Origin: a virus
Reading direction: 5' to 3' (one strand)
IMG/VR virus record: IMGVR_UViG_3300037348_000049
Coordinates: 1-64,000 of that record
DNA: 64,000 nucleotides
Positions 42,504 to 53,232 of the stretch are shown in pieces (within the stretch, counting starts at the first letter, position 1; every line of letters begins with the position of its first letter). The position numbers were made by a program, and so were the translations under genes. Under the pieces are notes generated by a model. The model was given only the letters and a program-made list of their open reading frames with translations, had not been told where the DNA came from and ran no database searches.

Positions 42504-44320
42504 TAGTAACTAATCCAGACATCCCCCAGTTGGGCACTAGAGGGCCCAACGGTTCCTGATTTAACGTAAACTTTTCTATAAGCTGCTCCATCTACGTAGT
42601 ATACATAACCACTGGTTATAGACACCTCTCCAGCACCACTAATCGATAAAGGCGTCTGTGCGGTAGAAACTATTCCAGTAGGCCCTGTGGATCCAGTTGG
42701 TCCTTGAACGCCCTGAGCACCTGTTGGTCCTAACTCTCCTTGAACACCCTGTGGCCCCTGCGGACCTGTTGCGCCTACGCTACCTGTTGGTCCTGTAACA
42801 CCCTGCTCACCCTGATCACCTTTAGGTCCAACAATAGGTCCAATATTTTGGAATATTGACCCGTTCCATACAAAGGCATTCTTAGTGTCTAGGGTTATGT
42901 ACGCATCGTTTAGCGTATTTCCACTTGAGGGCAAGTCTGACTGAGTTGCAACAGTTCCGCGGAAATTTATTGACAACCCCTGCGGACCAGTTGGGCCGAC
43001 AATTCCCTGAAGACCTCTAACACCCTGCGGTCCAGTTGGCCCAGTTGCGCCTTTTTCAATAATTAAGGACCAGTTTGCGCCAGCTGCGCCAGGGAAATAT
43101 TGAACACCACTCACGTTTAGTGAGCTCGTTGCGTAGTATGCTCCTCCATTGAAGCTTACCGCGTCTCCTTTTACGTATGCCGATAGTTCTTGCCAAGCAG
43201 TACGCCAGGTTAATCCAACTGGACCTATTGCACCAGTTGCACCGGTTAGTCCAGTTGCACCTGTTGGTCCAGTTGGCCCAACTACTCCGGCTAATGCAAG
43301 GATCTGCCAATTGGATGTAGATGAACCAGGAAAATTTCCAACTCCACTAACGTTTTCAAAAGTTGGCGTATACCAGGTCGTACCAAGATAGGTAACTACG
43401 TTACTCTCTACGTAGTTAGAACTGGACAGCCAAGCTCCTCTGTAGGTAAATCCAACAGGACCCGACGGCCCCGTTGGGCCCAACTCCCCCTGAGTTCCCT
43501 GGATACCACGAAGCCCCTGTGCACCCGTTGGCCCAGTCGGACCTATAGGGCCAGTCGGCCCACCAGATGGTCCTGTTGGTCCCGTTGGGCCATCCTGACC
43601 CGAAGAACCATTATCCCCCTTGACTCCAGCCGGTCCAGTAGCACCAACAATTGGACCGGAATTTATCCAGGTAACATTCTCGGGGTCCCAAATATACAGA
43701 TCTCCCTGTACAATATACCCATCACCAGTGAGTCCAGCAACCTGATCCTCTAATAACTCTTCTTCTGTGTTATATTGACCCTTAATAAATACACCAGCAC
43801 CAGTGTCGCCTTTTTCGCCAGTTGCACCCTGACTGCCGACAGCACCCGTTGGCCCAGTGGGCCCTGCATCAGCAATTGTGACAATTTCTCTCCACTGATT
43901 TAAAATTCTAAAATATACAGAGTTGTTATTGCTATCCACCCAAATGTCTCCAACCTGCGGAGAATCTGGTTCTTGGGGGCCATATGTGACATTGGCGCGG
44001 CCATCTGTCTCATAGGCTGAGTTCATTGAAAAACTGACGCCAGTCCTACTGGCAGCAACTCTAACTTTGTCACCTACGTTTACAGCAAATCTAAAAGTTT
44101 CATAGCTCTGGCCGGCCCCTACTGAGATATTAGAAGCTAGATATATTCTTGAAGACTCTGCGCCACCACTTTCGGCTGGGTCAATGTAGATTGTTGATGT
44201 GACCTCTAGAGCATTTTTGTTGGTAACAACAACTGCGGCAACGGCAAAATAATCTGATGTCGCCAATAGGGTTGTTGTCTCTGCGTCGGGGGTTGTATAC
44301 CCAACTCTTCTAATTGGCAT
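42503..44320 (-). CDS. collagen-like tail fibre protein
   Basis: A 605-residue protein with G-P/T/A-x collagen-like runs ([16 protein letters not shown] style) between folded modules. The first 110 residues are a beta domain shared with the fibre at 50.6-53.2 kb (a PIRRVGYTTPDAE and IYLASNISVGAGQSYETFRFAV start). Two copies of the about 55-residue fibre module (FRGTVATQSDLPSSGNTLND type, then WNG...GPIVGPKG) are present, and two carbohydrate-module-like pieces with TYLGTTWYTP and FNGGAYYAT. The C-terminus is a small domain with YVYYVDGAAYRKVYVKSG. Ribosome site AGGAT. It should form a trimeric fibre. Confidence 0.8.
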   Translation of the reverse strand: MPIRRVGYTTPDAETTTLLATSDYFAVAAVVVTNKNALEVTSTIYIDPAESGGAESSRIYLASNISVGAGQSYETFRFAVNVGDKVRVAASRTGVSFSMNSAYETDGRANVTYGPQEPDSPQVGDIWVDSNNNSVYFRILNQWREIVTIADAGPTGPTGAVGSQGATGEKGDTGAGVFIKGQYNTEEELLEDQVAGLTGDGYIVQGDLYIWDPENVTWINSGPIVGATGPAGVKGDNGSSGQDGPTGPTGPSGGPTGPIGPTGPTGAQGLRGIQGTQGELGPTGPSGPVGFTYRGAWLSSSNYVESNVVTYLGTTWYTPTFENVSGVGNFPGSSTSNWQILALAGVVGPTGPTGATGLTGATGAIGPVGLTWRTAWQELSAYVKGDAVSFNGGAYYATSSLNVSGVQYFPGAAGANWSLIIEKGATGPTGPQGVRGLQGIVGPTGPQGLSINFRGTVATQSDLPSSGNTLNDAYITLDTKNAFVWNGSIFQNIGPIVGPKGDQGEQGVTGPTGSVGATGPQGPQGVQGELGPTGAQGVQGPTGSTGPTGIVSTAQTPLSISGAGEVSITSGYVYYVDGAAYRKVYVKSGTVGPSSAQLGDVWISY

Positions 44321-44343
44321 CTGTTATCCTGTCTTTCCTGTAA

Positions 44344-47300
44344 TTATAACTCTGCGTTAGCAATGTAAGTAGAGGCAAAGAAAGCCCCTGATGTGGTGCT
44401 ATTTGCGTTTCTGGTCTCTACAAATCCATCGATAGCCTGTTGAGAAGGGTTACCTGAAGTATTTACAAACCCAACAGCAGCAACACTGGTTAAAGCTATT
44501 GTTGGAACAGTCCTCATTGCGAGCGGTAGGCTGTACTTAGCATAATATGCGGTTCCAGAAGTAACATTTCCACTAAAGATTGATCCATACACCCCTGCAC
44601 TACTGGCATAGTAGTATCGATAGCAGTTCTGGAACTCCACCAAGCTAGTGTAACCACTCCTTCTGAATGGAGCTGCGGCATCTGCCGCCTCGATCTGTAT
44701 GCCAGTAACTTCTATGTAGTCAGCTGGTCCAGCTGTTCCTACTGGTGTGTAAGAGATTCTTATGCCAAGTTGACCTGTAAAAATACTGAGATTTGGTACA
44801 GTTATTGAGTATCTCTGATTAACTCCTGGTGTCAGAATAAATGTACTTTGTGCTTCTGCGCTCTGTGTCTGAAAGCCGTCCCAGAGATTTCCGTCCGTAC
44901 CATCTCCTGTTATTATTTGCGCCAATATTTGACTGTTCGCAGAAGAAAAATTATTTCCAGCACTGGCGTAGAACGAGAAGGTTACTGGACCTCCGGTCAG
45001 GGATGAAACATCACTTGCAACTAAAGAAGTTGCGAGGTTTAAGTTTGACTCACTAGTATTTGAGGGAGTTCTTCCCATTCTTAGTGCATATTGCAGTCCT
45101 GGTACAGCGCTTAGCTCCTGAGACCACGTACCTCCAGAGGCTCCGCCAGTTCTATATACTTGAAACCTGTCTGGACCATAATATGGGCTAGAGTTCATGT
45201 TTCCCGTGAGCCCACGCTGCCAGACATCAAAACCACCATTTACTGCAAGATTTATGGCTTGAGTTTCGCCTGTCGAGCCGGTTGGACCCAGTAGATTTCC
45301 AGTAGATCTCCAGTCACTTAGTCCTAGATCCCACACATACAGTACTCCAAGAACAAAGTAGGCATCTCCTGGACTGCCAGTAGGCTCAGCTATCCTAAGT
45401 TCATCTAGCGTTTCATATGTAGTACTGCTTATGTCTGTGTACCCTGTAGGTCCAGTTGGGCCACGAGCACCTGTTGGTCCAGAGGGACCCGCGACTCCAG
45501 CAGGGCCAGCCGGGCCTAATACGGAGACTGTAATTGCACCTGACAAAGTTGCATCATTTTGAGCAACATAATAAAGAGTGTCAGGAGCATTAAATGGAAT
45601 TTCCCAAATAATCTCTCCGCTGTCTGCTCCAGGGTTTGTAATTCCCGTGCTGTACTCAAAGCTTGCACCGTACGGCCCTGCAATTGTCATAAACCGCAGC
45701 GGGTAGCCTCCAACGGACTCCCCCAGTGAGAATACGTAACGATGGCCTCTAATAACTGATAGTTGAGGGTCGTCAGAGCCGTTTATTGTATAAGAATTAA
45801 AAGCTGCATTAACTGAGACGTTGAAAGTTATGCCACCGCTCGAACCTGTTGGGCCTGTCGACCCAGTACTACCCTGAGGCCCCAATCCACCGGTCTGACC
45901 AATAGCCCCCTGAGGTCCAACAATCTGACCTGCGTTTGTAAAGCTTGTGCCACCCCAGACGTAAAGATCGCCGTTGTCCTGATTTACATATGCGTCATTG
46001 ACAGAGTTAGATGTTATGACCAATGAACCGCCTGAGCCATATCCCGCTGCTGAACCATTAACACTTACAAAGTATAGAGTTGGAGCACCTTCTGGAACAA
46101 CGATGGTCAAAAGACCGTTGGTTCCAGAAGTGCCCGTATATGTTACGCCGCTTGAGTACGCAAAATCAACTACAAATCCGCCAGTAGAGTGGTGGCCATT
46201 AGGCGTAGCTGATAAGTACATCTGGTTGTTTAGATTAGATCCATTGAATTGATTGAAGACATATTTTCCCCCCTCGTGTAAAAATAGGGTCGGCACAGCC
46301 ACACCATCAAATAGGTACCTAACACCATCTGGCGTGCTATCGATTGTCACGACACGGGTTATGTCGTCGGCAGAGTCCGGAAGTGCTGCTTCGTTTTTAA
46401 CTGATGCAATAAGGTTTATGGCAGTACCTTGAGGCCCTGTTGGTCCAGTCGACCCTATCTCGCCGGTCGGTCCTACAATCCCTTGAGGGCCAGTTGGTCC
46501 GACAATCTGGCCGACAGAGTTCCACTCAGTACCGTCCCAAACATACAAGTTACCATCTGCAGTAACTACATAAGCATCATTTACACTGTTACCTGAAGCT
46601 GGAAGGTCTGCGGACGTCGCTACGGATCCCAGTAGAACTATCGAAGCACCCTGAGGCCCGATATCGCCCTCTGGTCCAGTCGGGCCGTCAACACCTACAT
46701 CACCCTGCGGTCCTGTTGGTCCTGGCGTGGTGGAAACTGCACCTGTCGGTCCTGTTGGTCCAACATTACCTTGCAATCCGGTCGAACCTGTTGGTCCTGT
46801 TGCGCCTACGCTACCTGTTGGTCCCGTTGGACCAGCAATCTTACCAACGTTAAACCACCCACCAATAGCATCGGCTACGTATAAGTTGTTATCGTCATTA
46901 ACTACTATAACTGCGTCACCCTGAGACGGGTCAACTATACTATCTAGATCTGAAATATCAGGAACACTACCCACTAAGGTTACTGACACACCTTGAGAGC
47001 CAGTCGGACCAGTCGATCCCTGCAATCCCGTCGAACCAGTTGCCCCAACTGGACCTAATGCACCGGTTGAGCCAGTTAGACCAGTCGATCCTACGTCACC
47101 CTGAGGTCCAACAATTTGACCTACGTTCGACCAAGTTCCGCCATCCCAGACGTAAAGATCACCGGTGTCTGTTGTTATGTATGCATCCGCTACAGTGTTA
47201 CTACTTAAAGGTAGATTTGCCGCCGCTGCCACGGAACCTTTTAGTACTATATTTGTACCTTGAGGCCCTGTTGCTCCAGTAGCACCCAGTGCACCATCAA

Positions 47301-47448
47301 TACCAGTAGAGCCTGTTGGCCCAGTTGGACCTACGGCTATGATTGTCTCTAATGAGTCCCATGTGGTACCTGACCAGACCCATTGCCTGCTATCGGGTGC
47401 AGTGAAAACCTGGTCCGCTATCGGAGAGTCTGGGAAGTTTAAAGGCAT
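44344..47448 (-). CDS. large collagen-like tail fibre protein
   Basis: A 1034-residue protein with the most modules in the cluster: about five copies of the 55-residue LPxSGNxVNDAY...YVWDG...VGQIVGPQG unit joined by GPTG linkers. Two inserted beta-sandwich domains with [15 protein letters not shown] and [15 protein letters not shown] resemble cupredoxin-like folds, without copper ligands that I can confirm. The C-terminal about 260 residues are a different adhesin-like domain ([27 protein letters not shown]). N-terminal [13 protein letters not shown]-type start is shared with the fibre at 49.2-50.6 kb. Ribosome site AAAAAGG. Confidence 0.8.
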   Translation of the reverse strand: MPLNFPDSPIADQVFTAPDSRQWVWSGTTWDSLETIIAVGPTGPTGSTGIDGALGATGATGPQGTNIVLKGSVAAAANLPLSSNTVADAYITTDTGDLYVWDGGTWSNVGQIVGPQGDVGSTGLTGSTGALGPVGATGSTGLQGSTGPTGSQGVSVTLVGSVPDISDLDSIVDPSQGDAVIVVNDDNNLYVADAIGGWFNVGKIAGPTGPTGSVGATGPTGSTGLQGNVGPTGPTGAVSTTPGPTGPQGDVGVDGPTGPEGDIGPQGASIVLLGSVATSADLPASGNSVNDAYVVTADGNLYVWDGTEWNSVGQIVGPTGPQGIVGPTGEIGSTGPTGPQGTAINLIASVKNEAALPDSADDITRVVTIDSTPDGVRYLFDGVAVPTLFLHEGGKYVFNQFNGSNLNNQMYLSATPNGHHSTGGFVVDFAYSSGVTYTGTSGTNGLLTIVVPEGAPTLYFVSVNGSAAGYGSGGSLVITSNSVNDAYVNQDNGDLYVWGGTSFTNAGQIVGPQGAIGQTGGLGPQGSTGSTGPTGSSGGITFNVSVNAAFNSYTINGSDDPQLSVIRGHRYVFSLGESVGGYPLRFMTIAGPYGASFEYSTGITNPGADSGEIIWEIPFNAPDTLYYVAQNDATLSGAITVSVLGPAGPAGVAGPSGPTGARGPTGPTGYTDISSTTYETLDELRIAEPTGSPGDAYFVLGVLYVWDLGLSDWRSTGNLLGPTGSTGETQAINLAVNGGFDVWQRGLTGNMNSSPYYGPDRFQVYRTGGASGGTWSQELSAVPGLQYALRMGRTPSNTSESNLNLATSLVASDVSSLTGGPVTFSFYASAGNNFSSANSQILAQIITGDGTDGNLWDGFQTQSAEAQSTFILTPGVNQRYSITVPNLSIFTGQLGIRISYTPVGTAGPADYIEVTGIQIEAADAAAPFRRSGYTSLVEFQNCYRYYYASSAGVYGSIFSGNVTSGTAYYAKYSLPLAMRTVPTIALTSVAAVGFVNTSGNPSQQAIDGFVETRNANSTTSGAFFASTYIANAEL

Positions 47449-47563
47449 ACCTTTTTCTCTTTCGTCCTTATGGACTAATTATGTCCAGATTTTATCATAG
47501 TGAGATGTCAAAAAATAAACTCAAAACAATTATACACCCCTAAGGCGTTGGCCAGTGCGGGTA
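47449..47563 (-). promoter_or_regulatory. gap upstream of the large fibre gene, possible promoter
   Basis: A 115-nt gap inside the leftward cluster. Leftward it has TTGAGT (47524-47519) and TATGAT (47499-47494) 19 nt apart, plus a separate TTGACA (47511-47506) with no good -10 at normal spacing. A small hairpin (TGGAC/GTCCA near 47471-47487) lies in the leader just ahead of the start. Promoter activity is possible but weakly supported. Confidence 0.3.
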
Positions 47564-49147
47564 CTACTCAATACCGATGGAAAAAGTTTTTTTAGCACCA
47601 AAAGGTATATATGCAAGACTATTTGTTCCTCCCCAGAGGCTATTTAGTACGGTGTAGTCATTATTTTCACCACTATCGTACATAGTAGCCTGCGCCTCTC
47701 TAACTAGCCAGTTCTCTACCTGAGCAGGAGACCACTTTGGATGCACCTGCAATAGCAGAGCTATAATTCCACCTATTTGCGGTGCAGAAAACGAGGTGCC
47801 TGATAGAGTCTCCTGCAAGTAAGCACTATTGCCTGAGTATGTCGAGGACGAGGAATAGACATTGTTGTCACTCATTGCGCCAGTAATATTAGTACCTGCG
47901 GCATATATATTGACCCCTGGACCGGCGTTACTGTACGCTGCTTTGAATTCAGTAGCGTTTGACGGCCCAACCGTGGTATTACCTAATGCTCCTACTTGAA
48001 ATCCAGGCAAATTATTTACGTTTGGGGAGCCACCTCTGTGGTAGTAGTAGTTTTGTAGACCTTCTAGGGTTATAAAGTTATTGTAGTCAGCCCCTCCTAG
48101 GCTGTCTGCTTTGACTGATTCGTTGCCAGAGGCGTTCACTACATGAATCCCTGCGGCAGTCAGTATCCCGATGTCAGTGTCTAGTGATGGCGAGGTGTAC
48201 GGAAACTGAAAAACGTTCTCCGCATACTGTTGACCCGTGTGACCTTTTGTTGGGTCTTTTGTGGCGCCTGGCCAGGGCGTACCTCTATACTCACCGCCAT
48301 TTACCGAATAATACGCTCCGTCCCCAGTAGGATTGAAAGTCAATGCGTCCTGTACAGTGTCCCAGAAGATTCCGAGACCCCAGGCGTTAATAACTACTGA
48401 TGGTCTGTCATTGGTTTTATTTGTATGCCATCCAACCAGAACGTCCATAGCTTGAGTCACTGACAGTCCTGGAAATGGGTCTGACGGCCCCCTGAGTGAG
48501 TTCAACTTTATGGCAAATATTTGAGCCTTTTTTGCCCACCCAAAAGTGTTACCAGCCACTATGCTTGCGACGTGGGTTCCGTGTCCATCATAATCTGCAT
48601 AAAATCCGTTTGGTTGAGTTCCGAACACACCAGACTGAGAGAACCAATTAATTTGTTGAACCCTAGTGTTGCCCGCTTCGTCTAGAAATTCTGGGTGATC
48701 TACTTGGATTCCGCTATCTAAGACCACAATATCTACGCCACTACCGTCTAATACGTAGTCATACGTCCTACCAGGGTCTGCCGAGAATGAACCAAAGACG
48801 TTTGTTTTATATATGTGACGTACAAGTCCCCAATTTTGCCTAGAACCGGTACTGGCGGAGGTCTTTGGAAAACTGCCTGCTTGAAAAGCTCTCTTTATTG
48901 GCTTTATCTCTTCGGGATCTAAAACCTCCGCGACTCGAGGATCTTTCCTCAGCTGGTTGGCTTCTTTTGGGGTTAGCATATAATGAGTGCTTGTAGGATT
49001 TGTAGTTCTAGCATCTGCAACAGCTACGGACCTCTTGGGTATTGCGCCCGCCTGATTAGGGCTTTCTTTAGTTAAATCCTCTAGAACTGACTCTGCCTCA
49101 CCTGTGTTTGGAGTGTATACAACATACTCTCGTCTTTTATTAGACAT
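47564..49147 (-). CDS. subtilisin-like serine protease (S8)
   Basis: A 527-residue protein with the full subtilase triad: VVLDSGIQ (D144), DGHGTHVAS (H189) and SGTSFSAPQ (S452), and the oxyanion Asn in VNASGNES (N342). Residues 1-100 resemble an inhibitor I9-like propeptide and no signal peptide is seen. It is intact and in the middle of the tail-fibre operon, 8 nt after the previous fibre gene. Subtilases are unusual in phages. It could process fibres, degrade a surface protein layer of the host, or be carried on the tail. All of these are inference. Confidence 0.93.
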   Translation of the reverse strand: MSNKRREYVVYTPNTGEAESVLEDLTKESPNQAGAIPKRSVAVADARTTNPTSTHYMLTPKEANQLRKDPRVAEVLDPEEIKPIKRAFQAGSFPKTSASTGSRQNWGLVRHIYKTNVFGSFSADPGRTYDYVLDGSGVDIVVLDSGIQVDHPEFLDEAGNTRVQQINWFSQSGVFGTQPNGFYADYDGHGTHVASIVAGNTFGWAKKAQIFAIKLNSLRGPSDPFPGLSVTQAMDVLVGWHTNKTNDRPSVVINAWGLGIFWDTVQDALTFNPTGDGAYYSVNGGEYRGTPWPGATKDPTKGHTGQQYAENVFQFPYTSPSLDTDIGILTAAGIHVVNASGNESVKADSLGGADYNNFITLEGLQNYYYHRGGSPNVNNLPGFQVGALGNTTVGPSNATEFKAAYSNAGPGVNIYAAGTNITGAMSDNNVYSSSSTYSGNSAYLQETLSGTSFSAPQIGGIIALLLQVHPKWSPAQVENWLVREAQATMYDSGENNDYTVLNSLWGGTNSLAYIPFGAKKTFSIGIE

Positions 49148-49155
49148 TAACTAAC

Positions 49156-50619
49156 CTACGATCCCTGTAGAGGTGTGATGCTGTTAACCATAGAGGCGTG
49201 GATTGAACAAATATACCTATATAAAGTGGCATCTGTATTTGAAATATCGTAGGGTAGCGTGAAATATAGCGTTCCTGTTGTCTTACCCTGAGCACCGGAA
49301 CCTGTCGACACGGTGCCGTTAGTTGCTACGTGAGTCAAGCCAACGGTAATATCGGAATACGAGCTACCTCCTGCGGGATCTGCTTGAATTTTAAAGGGAT
49401 GACCAGCAACAGAAAGCTTAAATGCAAGGGTGAGTCCTCTATAACTGTATATAGCTGGATTTAATCCGGTATATGGAAATGAGAAGACGTATTGAGTTCC
49501 AGCATTGGTTACAGACACAATTGAAGCAGCAGGATACGCGACCGTGTCTATAGTAACTGCAGCTAAAGTTGGCTCGGACAAAGTGTTAAATGATGCACCT
49601 GGACCAGTGTCACCTGTGGCGCCTGTTGGGCCAGTGCTTCCGCTAGAGCCTGCCGGGCCTGCCGAGCCTGCTGCCCCAGTCGGACCAGTTGGACCTGTTG
49701 CCCCGGATCCGGAACCGCTACCTATTGCAGCCCAAGCAGTACCGTTCCAGACATATACGGCGGCATTAGTAGTGTCATATACAATTGCACCAGTACTAGG
49801 AGTAAGTGTTAAACGCTGTGTCTGAGTGTTGTTCGATAGGATAAATGGTGCAGAATTTAAGGTTTCCGTAGTCGGATTTAAAGTTATTGAAGTGGGAGAT
49901 GATATAGAATATGTCCCCACTAACGTATCGGGTGGTTGGATGGCGGACGTCTCGATATTGCTGACAGCTAGAGTCTCGGAAGTCGCGTCATAAGTGATTC
50001 CTTCATTGGTTTTCCCACCAATTGATCCCGTGGCATCGTCATACAATCCAACAAAAGTCGTAGCTTGTGTGGTGTTAGCGACATCAACAGACCCGCCTCC
50101 ACCCCCGCCTACACCTGCACCCGCAAAAAGCTCCCATGAACCTAATAGATCTGATGGGTCCTCATTCAGGCTTGGAGAGACTGCAATATAGCTGTTACTG
50201 CTGCGCTCTACCGCATCATTTAGCACATATGATGTCAGATCGGACCACGTCCCGAGCCAATTGATTCCAAGAGGACCAGTCGGACCAGTTGGTCCAGCGA
50301 CTCCTATTGGTCCGGTAGGTCCTTCAATATTTCCCGCACTGACCCACTGAGCGCCGTCCCAAACGTATAACTCCTCAGTATCAACTAAGACGTATGCATC
50401 ATTTTCTGAATTATCAGCAGTAGGCAAGTCAGCCTCGGTTGGTACGGATCCTTTGAAAATAAACCCGATCCCTTGAGGCCCAGTTGGTCCAACTGGACCT
50501 GTCGGACCCTCGAGCTCAACTGCCACAACCTGCCAGGCAGTGCCGTTCCACTTCCAGGAGCGATCTGCTACTGAGAATATCTCGTCTGCTGCGGGGGAGT
50601 CTGGAAAATTAATGGGCAT
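49156..50619 (-). CDS. collagen-like tail fibre protein
   Basis: A 487-residue protein. It starts with the NFPDSPAADEIFSVADRSWKW domain shared with the fibre at 44.3-47.4 kb, followed by one 55-residue module (FKGSVPTEADLPTADNSEND). A beta-rich middle with WAAIGSGSGSG leads to a second GPTGPTG segment. The C-terminal 130 residues (LAFKLSVAGHPFKIQ, LYFTLPYDISN, YRYICSIHASMVNSI) resemble a cupredoxin-like sandwich with a C-x2-H-like pair, as in some marine phage fibres. The start is preceded by a good ribosome site. Confidence 0.78.
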   Translation of the reverse strand: MPINFPDSPAADEIFSVADRSWKWNGTAWQVVAVELEGPTGPVGPTGPQGIGFIFKGSVPTEADLPTADNSENDAYVLVDTEELYVWDGAQWVSAGNIEGPTGPIGVAGPTGPTGPLGINWLGTWSDLTSYVLNDAVERSSNSYIAVSPSLNEDPSDLLGSWELFAGAGVGGGGGGSVDVANTTQATTFVGLYDDATGSIGGKTNEGITYDATSETLAVSNIETSAIQPPDTLVGTYSISSPTSITLNPTTETLNSAPFILSNNTQTQRLTLTPSTGAIVYDTTNAAVYVWNGTAWAAIGSGSGSGATGPTGPTGAAGSAGPAGSSGSTGPTGATGDTGPGASFNTLSEPTLAAVTIDTVAYPAASIVSVTNAGTQYVFSFPYTGLNPAIYSYRGLTLAFKLSVAGHPFKIQADPAGGSSYSDITVGLTHVATNGTVSTGSGAQGKTTGTLYFTLPYDISNTDATLYRYICSIHASMVNSITPLQGS

Positions 50620-50640
50620 GATCTAATTATACCTAACTTG

Positions 50641-53220
50641 TTAAGCTGTTAAATCGCCATACAGGGTGTATGAACCAGATGCTGTACAGATGAGTGTGAC
50701 CTTAGACCACTGACCCGAAGTCAGACGGTCAGCATTCTTAGAGTTTAGGGTGACACCAATTCCAGGAGCGAAAGTCAGCGCGCCAGTACCGCTCTGTATG
50801 AAGTCAACGGATTGCCCAGGGGATAGCACATTATTTACAGTACCAGTCGCTGCTACAGGAGATAGAATTAGCTTGCCCGAGTCACTAGATATGACGGAAA
50901 AATCACCAGTCTTGCTATTAACGGTTCTTGCGACCTCAAACCCTCCAGTTGCACCTGTTGGTCCGGTTAGGCCAGTTGCACCTGTTGGTCCAGTTGGACC
51001 TGCTACACCTACGCCACCAGTCGAACCAGTTGGACCTAGAGGCCCCTGAAACCCCTGGGGCCCAACAACTGAGCCGACTGAGCTATACTGAGTGCCGTCA
51101 TACACATACAAGAAATCATCAGCATCTACGATGTAAGCATCTGAGGTTGTGGCACCTTCGGGCAGATCTGCTACTGTAGCGACCGAACCTAATAAGTTTA
51201 TTGAAGTGCCTTGAGGCCCTGTTGGTCCAGTCGGGCCTGTTGGCCCCAAGGAGCCTGTAGGTCCAGTTGCACCAATTAATCTTCCAACATTATTCCACTG
51301 AAACGAATCCCAAGAGTATGCAGAGTTTTCTGTAGTTACGTTAAACGTATCGTTAACAACGTTACCAGATAGAGGTAGATCAGCTAAGACACCTACACTA
51401 CCTTTAATAAACAACGTGGCGCTTTGAGCACCAGTTGCACCTGTTGGGCCAAAAACCCCTTGTGGTCCTTCGGGTCCAGTAGGACCAGTTGGTCCCTCAA
51501 CTGTTGAGTCCGCGCCCTGTGGACCAGTTGGACCTACAGGTCCACCAGATGGTCCTGTTGGTCCCGTTGGCCCCTGTGCTCCTGCTGCGTTTTGAGCTGA
51601 TTCCACCCAGTAATTATCGAAGTATACGTAGAAACGCCCGCTGGTCCCGTCAAACCAAACATCACCCTCACTTGGGTTTAGTGGAGCTGAGTCTGAGGTT
51701 AAGAATGTGCCGTCAGGTCCAGTCGGACCAGTCGGACCAGTCGGACCAGTTACACCCTGAATTCCCTGTGGGCCAGTTGGGCCTGTAAGTCCTCGAGGCC
51801 CTATGGAACCGGTTGCACCAACAGCACCAGTTGCACCGGTTAGGCCAATTGCACCTGTTGGACCAACCACTGCCCCGGCATTGAACCAGTTGTTGCCACT
51901 CCAGATATACGATTCTTTGCTAGATTGAATAAAGTAGGTATCACGAAGAACGTTCCCAGATGTTGGCAAGTCCTCTGGAGTCTGTAGGCTGCCTTTGACG
52001 TTGATGTTTGTGCCCTGAGGCCCTGTTGCTCCTAGCAACCCGGTAGGTCCAGTAGGACCAGTTGGTCCAGCAGTATTTGGTAGTAGCTCTACCCAGAAAA
52101 GATCATAATATATGTACGCTTTACCGCTTAAGGTGTTGTACCATACGTCGCCGGCGGTTGGATTTTCTGGAGCGGAGTCCCCTGGCCCAAATGCCCCCTG
52201 TGGGCCTGCACTACCTGTTGGACCTGTTGCACCCAAGATTCCAGAAGCTATCACCCACTCTGTACCATCCCAGAAAAATATGGTTGCACCACTCTGCTGA
52301 GTAGGCCCAATGTATGCATCTAGTACGTTAACTCCCGCGGCTGGGAGTGATAAGAACCCTGGGACTGTTCCCAAAATGTTAAATACAACTGCGGGAGATC
52401 CTTCTGGGCCTTGTGCCCCTGTCGGACCTACAGTTCCTTGGGGTCCCGTTATAGGTCCAATATTTACCCATGAAGAAGAATCCCAAAAGAAGATATCCCC
52501 AGTGTCTAATGCAACGTATGCATCGCCAACATTTGCACTTGAAGGAGGTAAGTTTAAAAAGCTTGCTACGCTGCCTCGCAGATCTACTGGCAATCCTTGA
52601 GCACCTGTTGGTCCAGTTGACCCGATTATGCCTTGAGGTCCAGCTGGGCCCGTCGGACCAGTCAAGCCTTGATCACCCTGCGGTCCGAGTAATTCTGCTA
52701 CTGATCCTGCCTGCTCCCACCCGGTGTCGGTTAGTATTTCTAGTTTTTGATAGTCCGTATTAAACCTGACGTATCCAACCTCTACGTTAGTCGGGCGTTG
52801 AGCGACGGTGCCTCTGGCAAAGTAAATAGTGTTTGTATCACCACTAATTATTTTATTTTTAAAGGTTTGCTGTATGTTCTGAGGTAAAACTGCATCATTT
52901 TGTGGTATTCCATTACAGGAAAATGAAATATTAGGACTAGTAGAAGAAACGTATAGCGTGTCTCCCGGATTTACGGCAAACCTAAAAGTTTCAAACGATT
53001 GACCTACTGATATCACAAGATTTTTTGCTATGTACACAGCATCGGCCTCTGTGGTGTAATTCACCGGCCTAATGTACACGTCGACTTTTGCAGAGCTAGT
53101 TGCAGACACGTTTAGGTTTGATACGATTACAGCAACTAAGTGCTCTCCCGTAAACGAAGCTAGCGGGTACGCTGAATCTGCTGCGCTAGCATTTACTGAA
53201 CCTAATCTAATGATTGGCAT
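50641..53220 (-). CDS. collagen-like tail fibre protein
   Basis: An 859-residue protein with a strong ribosome site (AAGGAAGAAG). Residues 1-110 are the beta attachment domain also present at 42.5-44.3 kb. Then come at least five 55-residue modules ([57 protein letters not shown] and others), and two short [21 protein letters not shown]-type modules, all joined by GPTG collagen runs. The C-terminal 90 residues are a small compact domain ([34 protein letters not shown]) that may cap the trimer. Confidence 0.8.
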   Translation of the reverse strand: MPIIRLGSVNASAADSAYPLASFTGEHLVAVIVSNLNVSATSSAKVDVYIRPVNYTTEADAVYIAKNLVISVGQSFETFRFAVNPGDTLYVSSTSPNISFSCNGIPQNDAVLPQNIQQTFKNKIISGDTNTIYFARGTVAQRPTNVEVGYVRFNTDYQKLEILTDTGWEQAGSVAELLGPQGDQGLTGPTGPAGPQGIIGSTGPTGAQGLPVDLRGSVASFLNLPPSSANVGDAYVALDTGDIFFWDSSSWVNIGPITGPQGTVGPTGAQGPEGSPAVVFNILGTVPGFLSLPAAGVNVLDAYIGPTQQSGATIFFWDGTEWVIASGILGATGPTGSAGPQGAFGPGDSAPENPTAGDVWYNTLSGKAYIYYDLFWVELLPNTAGPTGPTGPTGLLGATGPQGTNINVKGSLQTPEDLPTSGNVLRDTYFIQSSKESYIWSGNNWFNAGAVVGPTGAIGLTGATGAVGATGSIGPRGLTGPTGPQGIQGVTGPTGPTGPTGPDGTFLTSDSAPLNPSEGDVWFDGTSGRFYVYFDNYWVESAQNAAGAQGPTGPTGPSGGPVGPTGPQGADSTVEGPTGPTGPEGPQGVFGPTGATGAQSATLFIKGSVGVLADLPLSGNVVNDTFNVTTENSAYSWDSFQWNNVGRLIGATGPTGSLGPTGPTGPTGPQGTSINLLGSVATVADLPEGATTSDAYIVDADDFLYVYDGTQYSSVGSVVGPQGFQGPLGPTGSTGGVGVAGPTGPTGATGLTGPTGATGGFEVARTVNSKTGDFSVISSDSGKLILSPVAATGTVNNVLSPGQSVDFIQSGTGALTFAPGIGVTLNSKNADRLTSGQWSKVTLICTASGSYTLYGDLTA

Positions 53221-53232
53221 TTTACTTCTTCC

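Noticed and set aside
45998-52763. Many rightward ORFs with Pro/Val or Leu/Gln repeats across the fibre block
   Set aside because: They mirror the collagen-like GPTG codons on the opposite strand and cannot be separate genes in this dense leftward operon.
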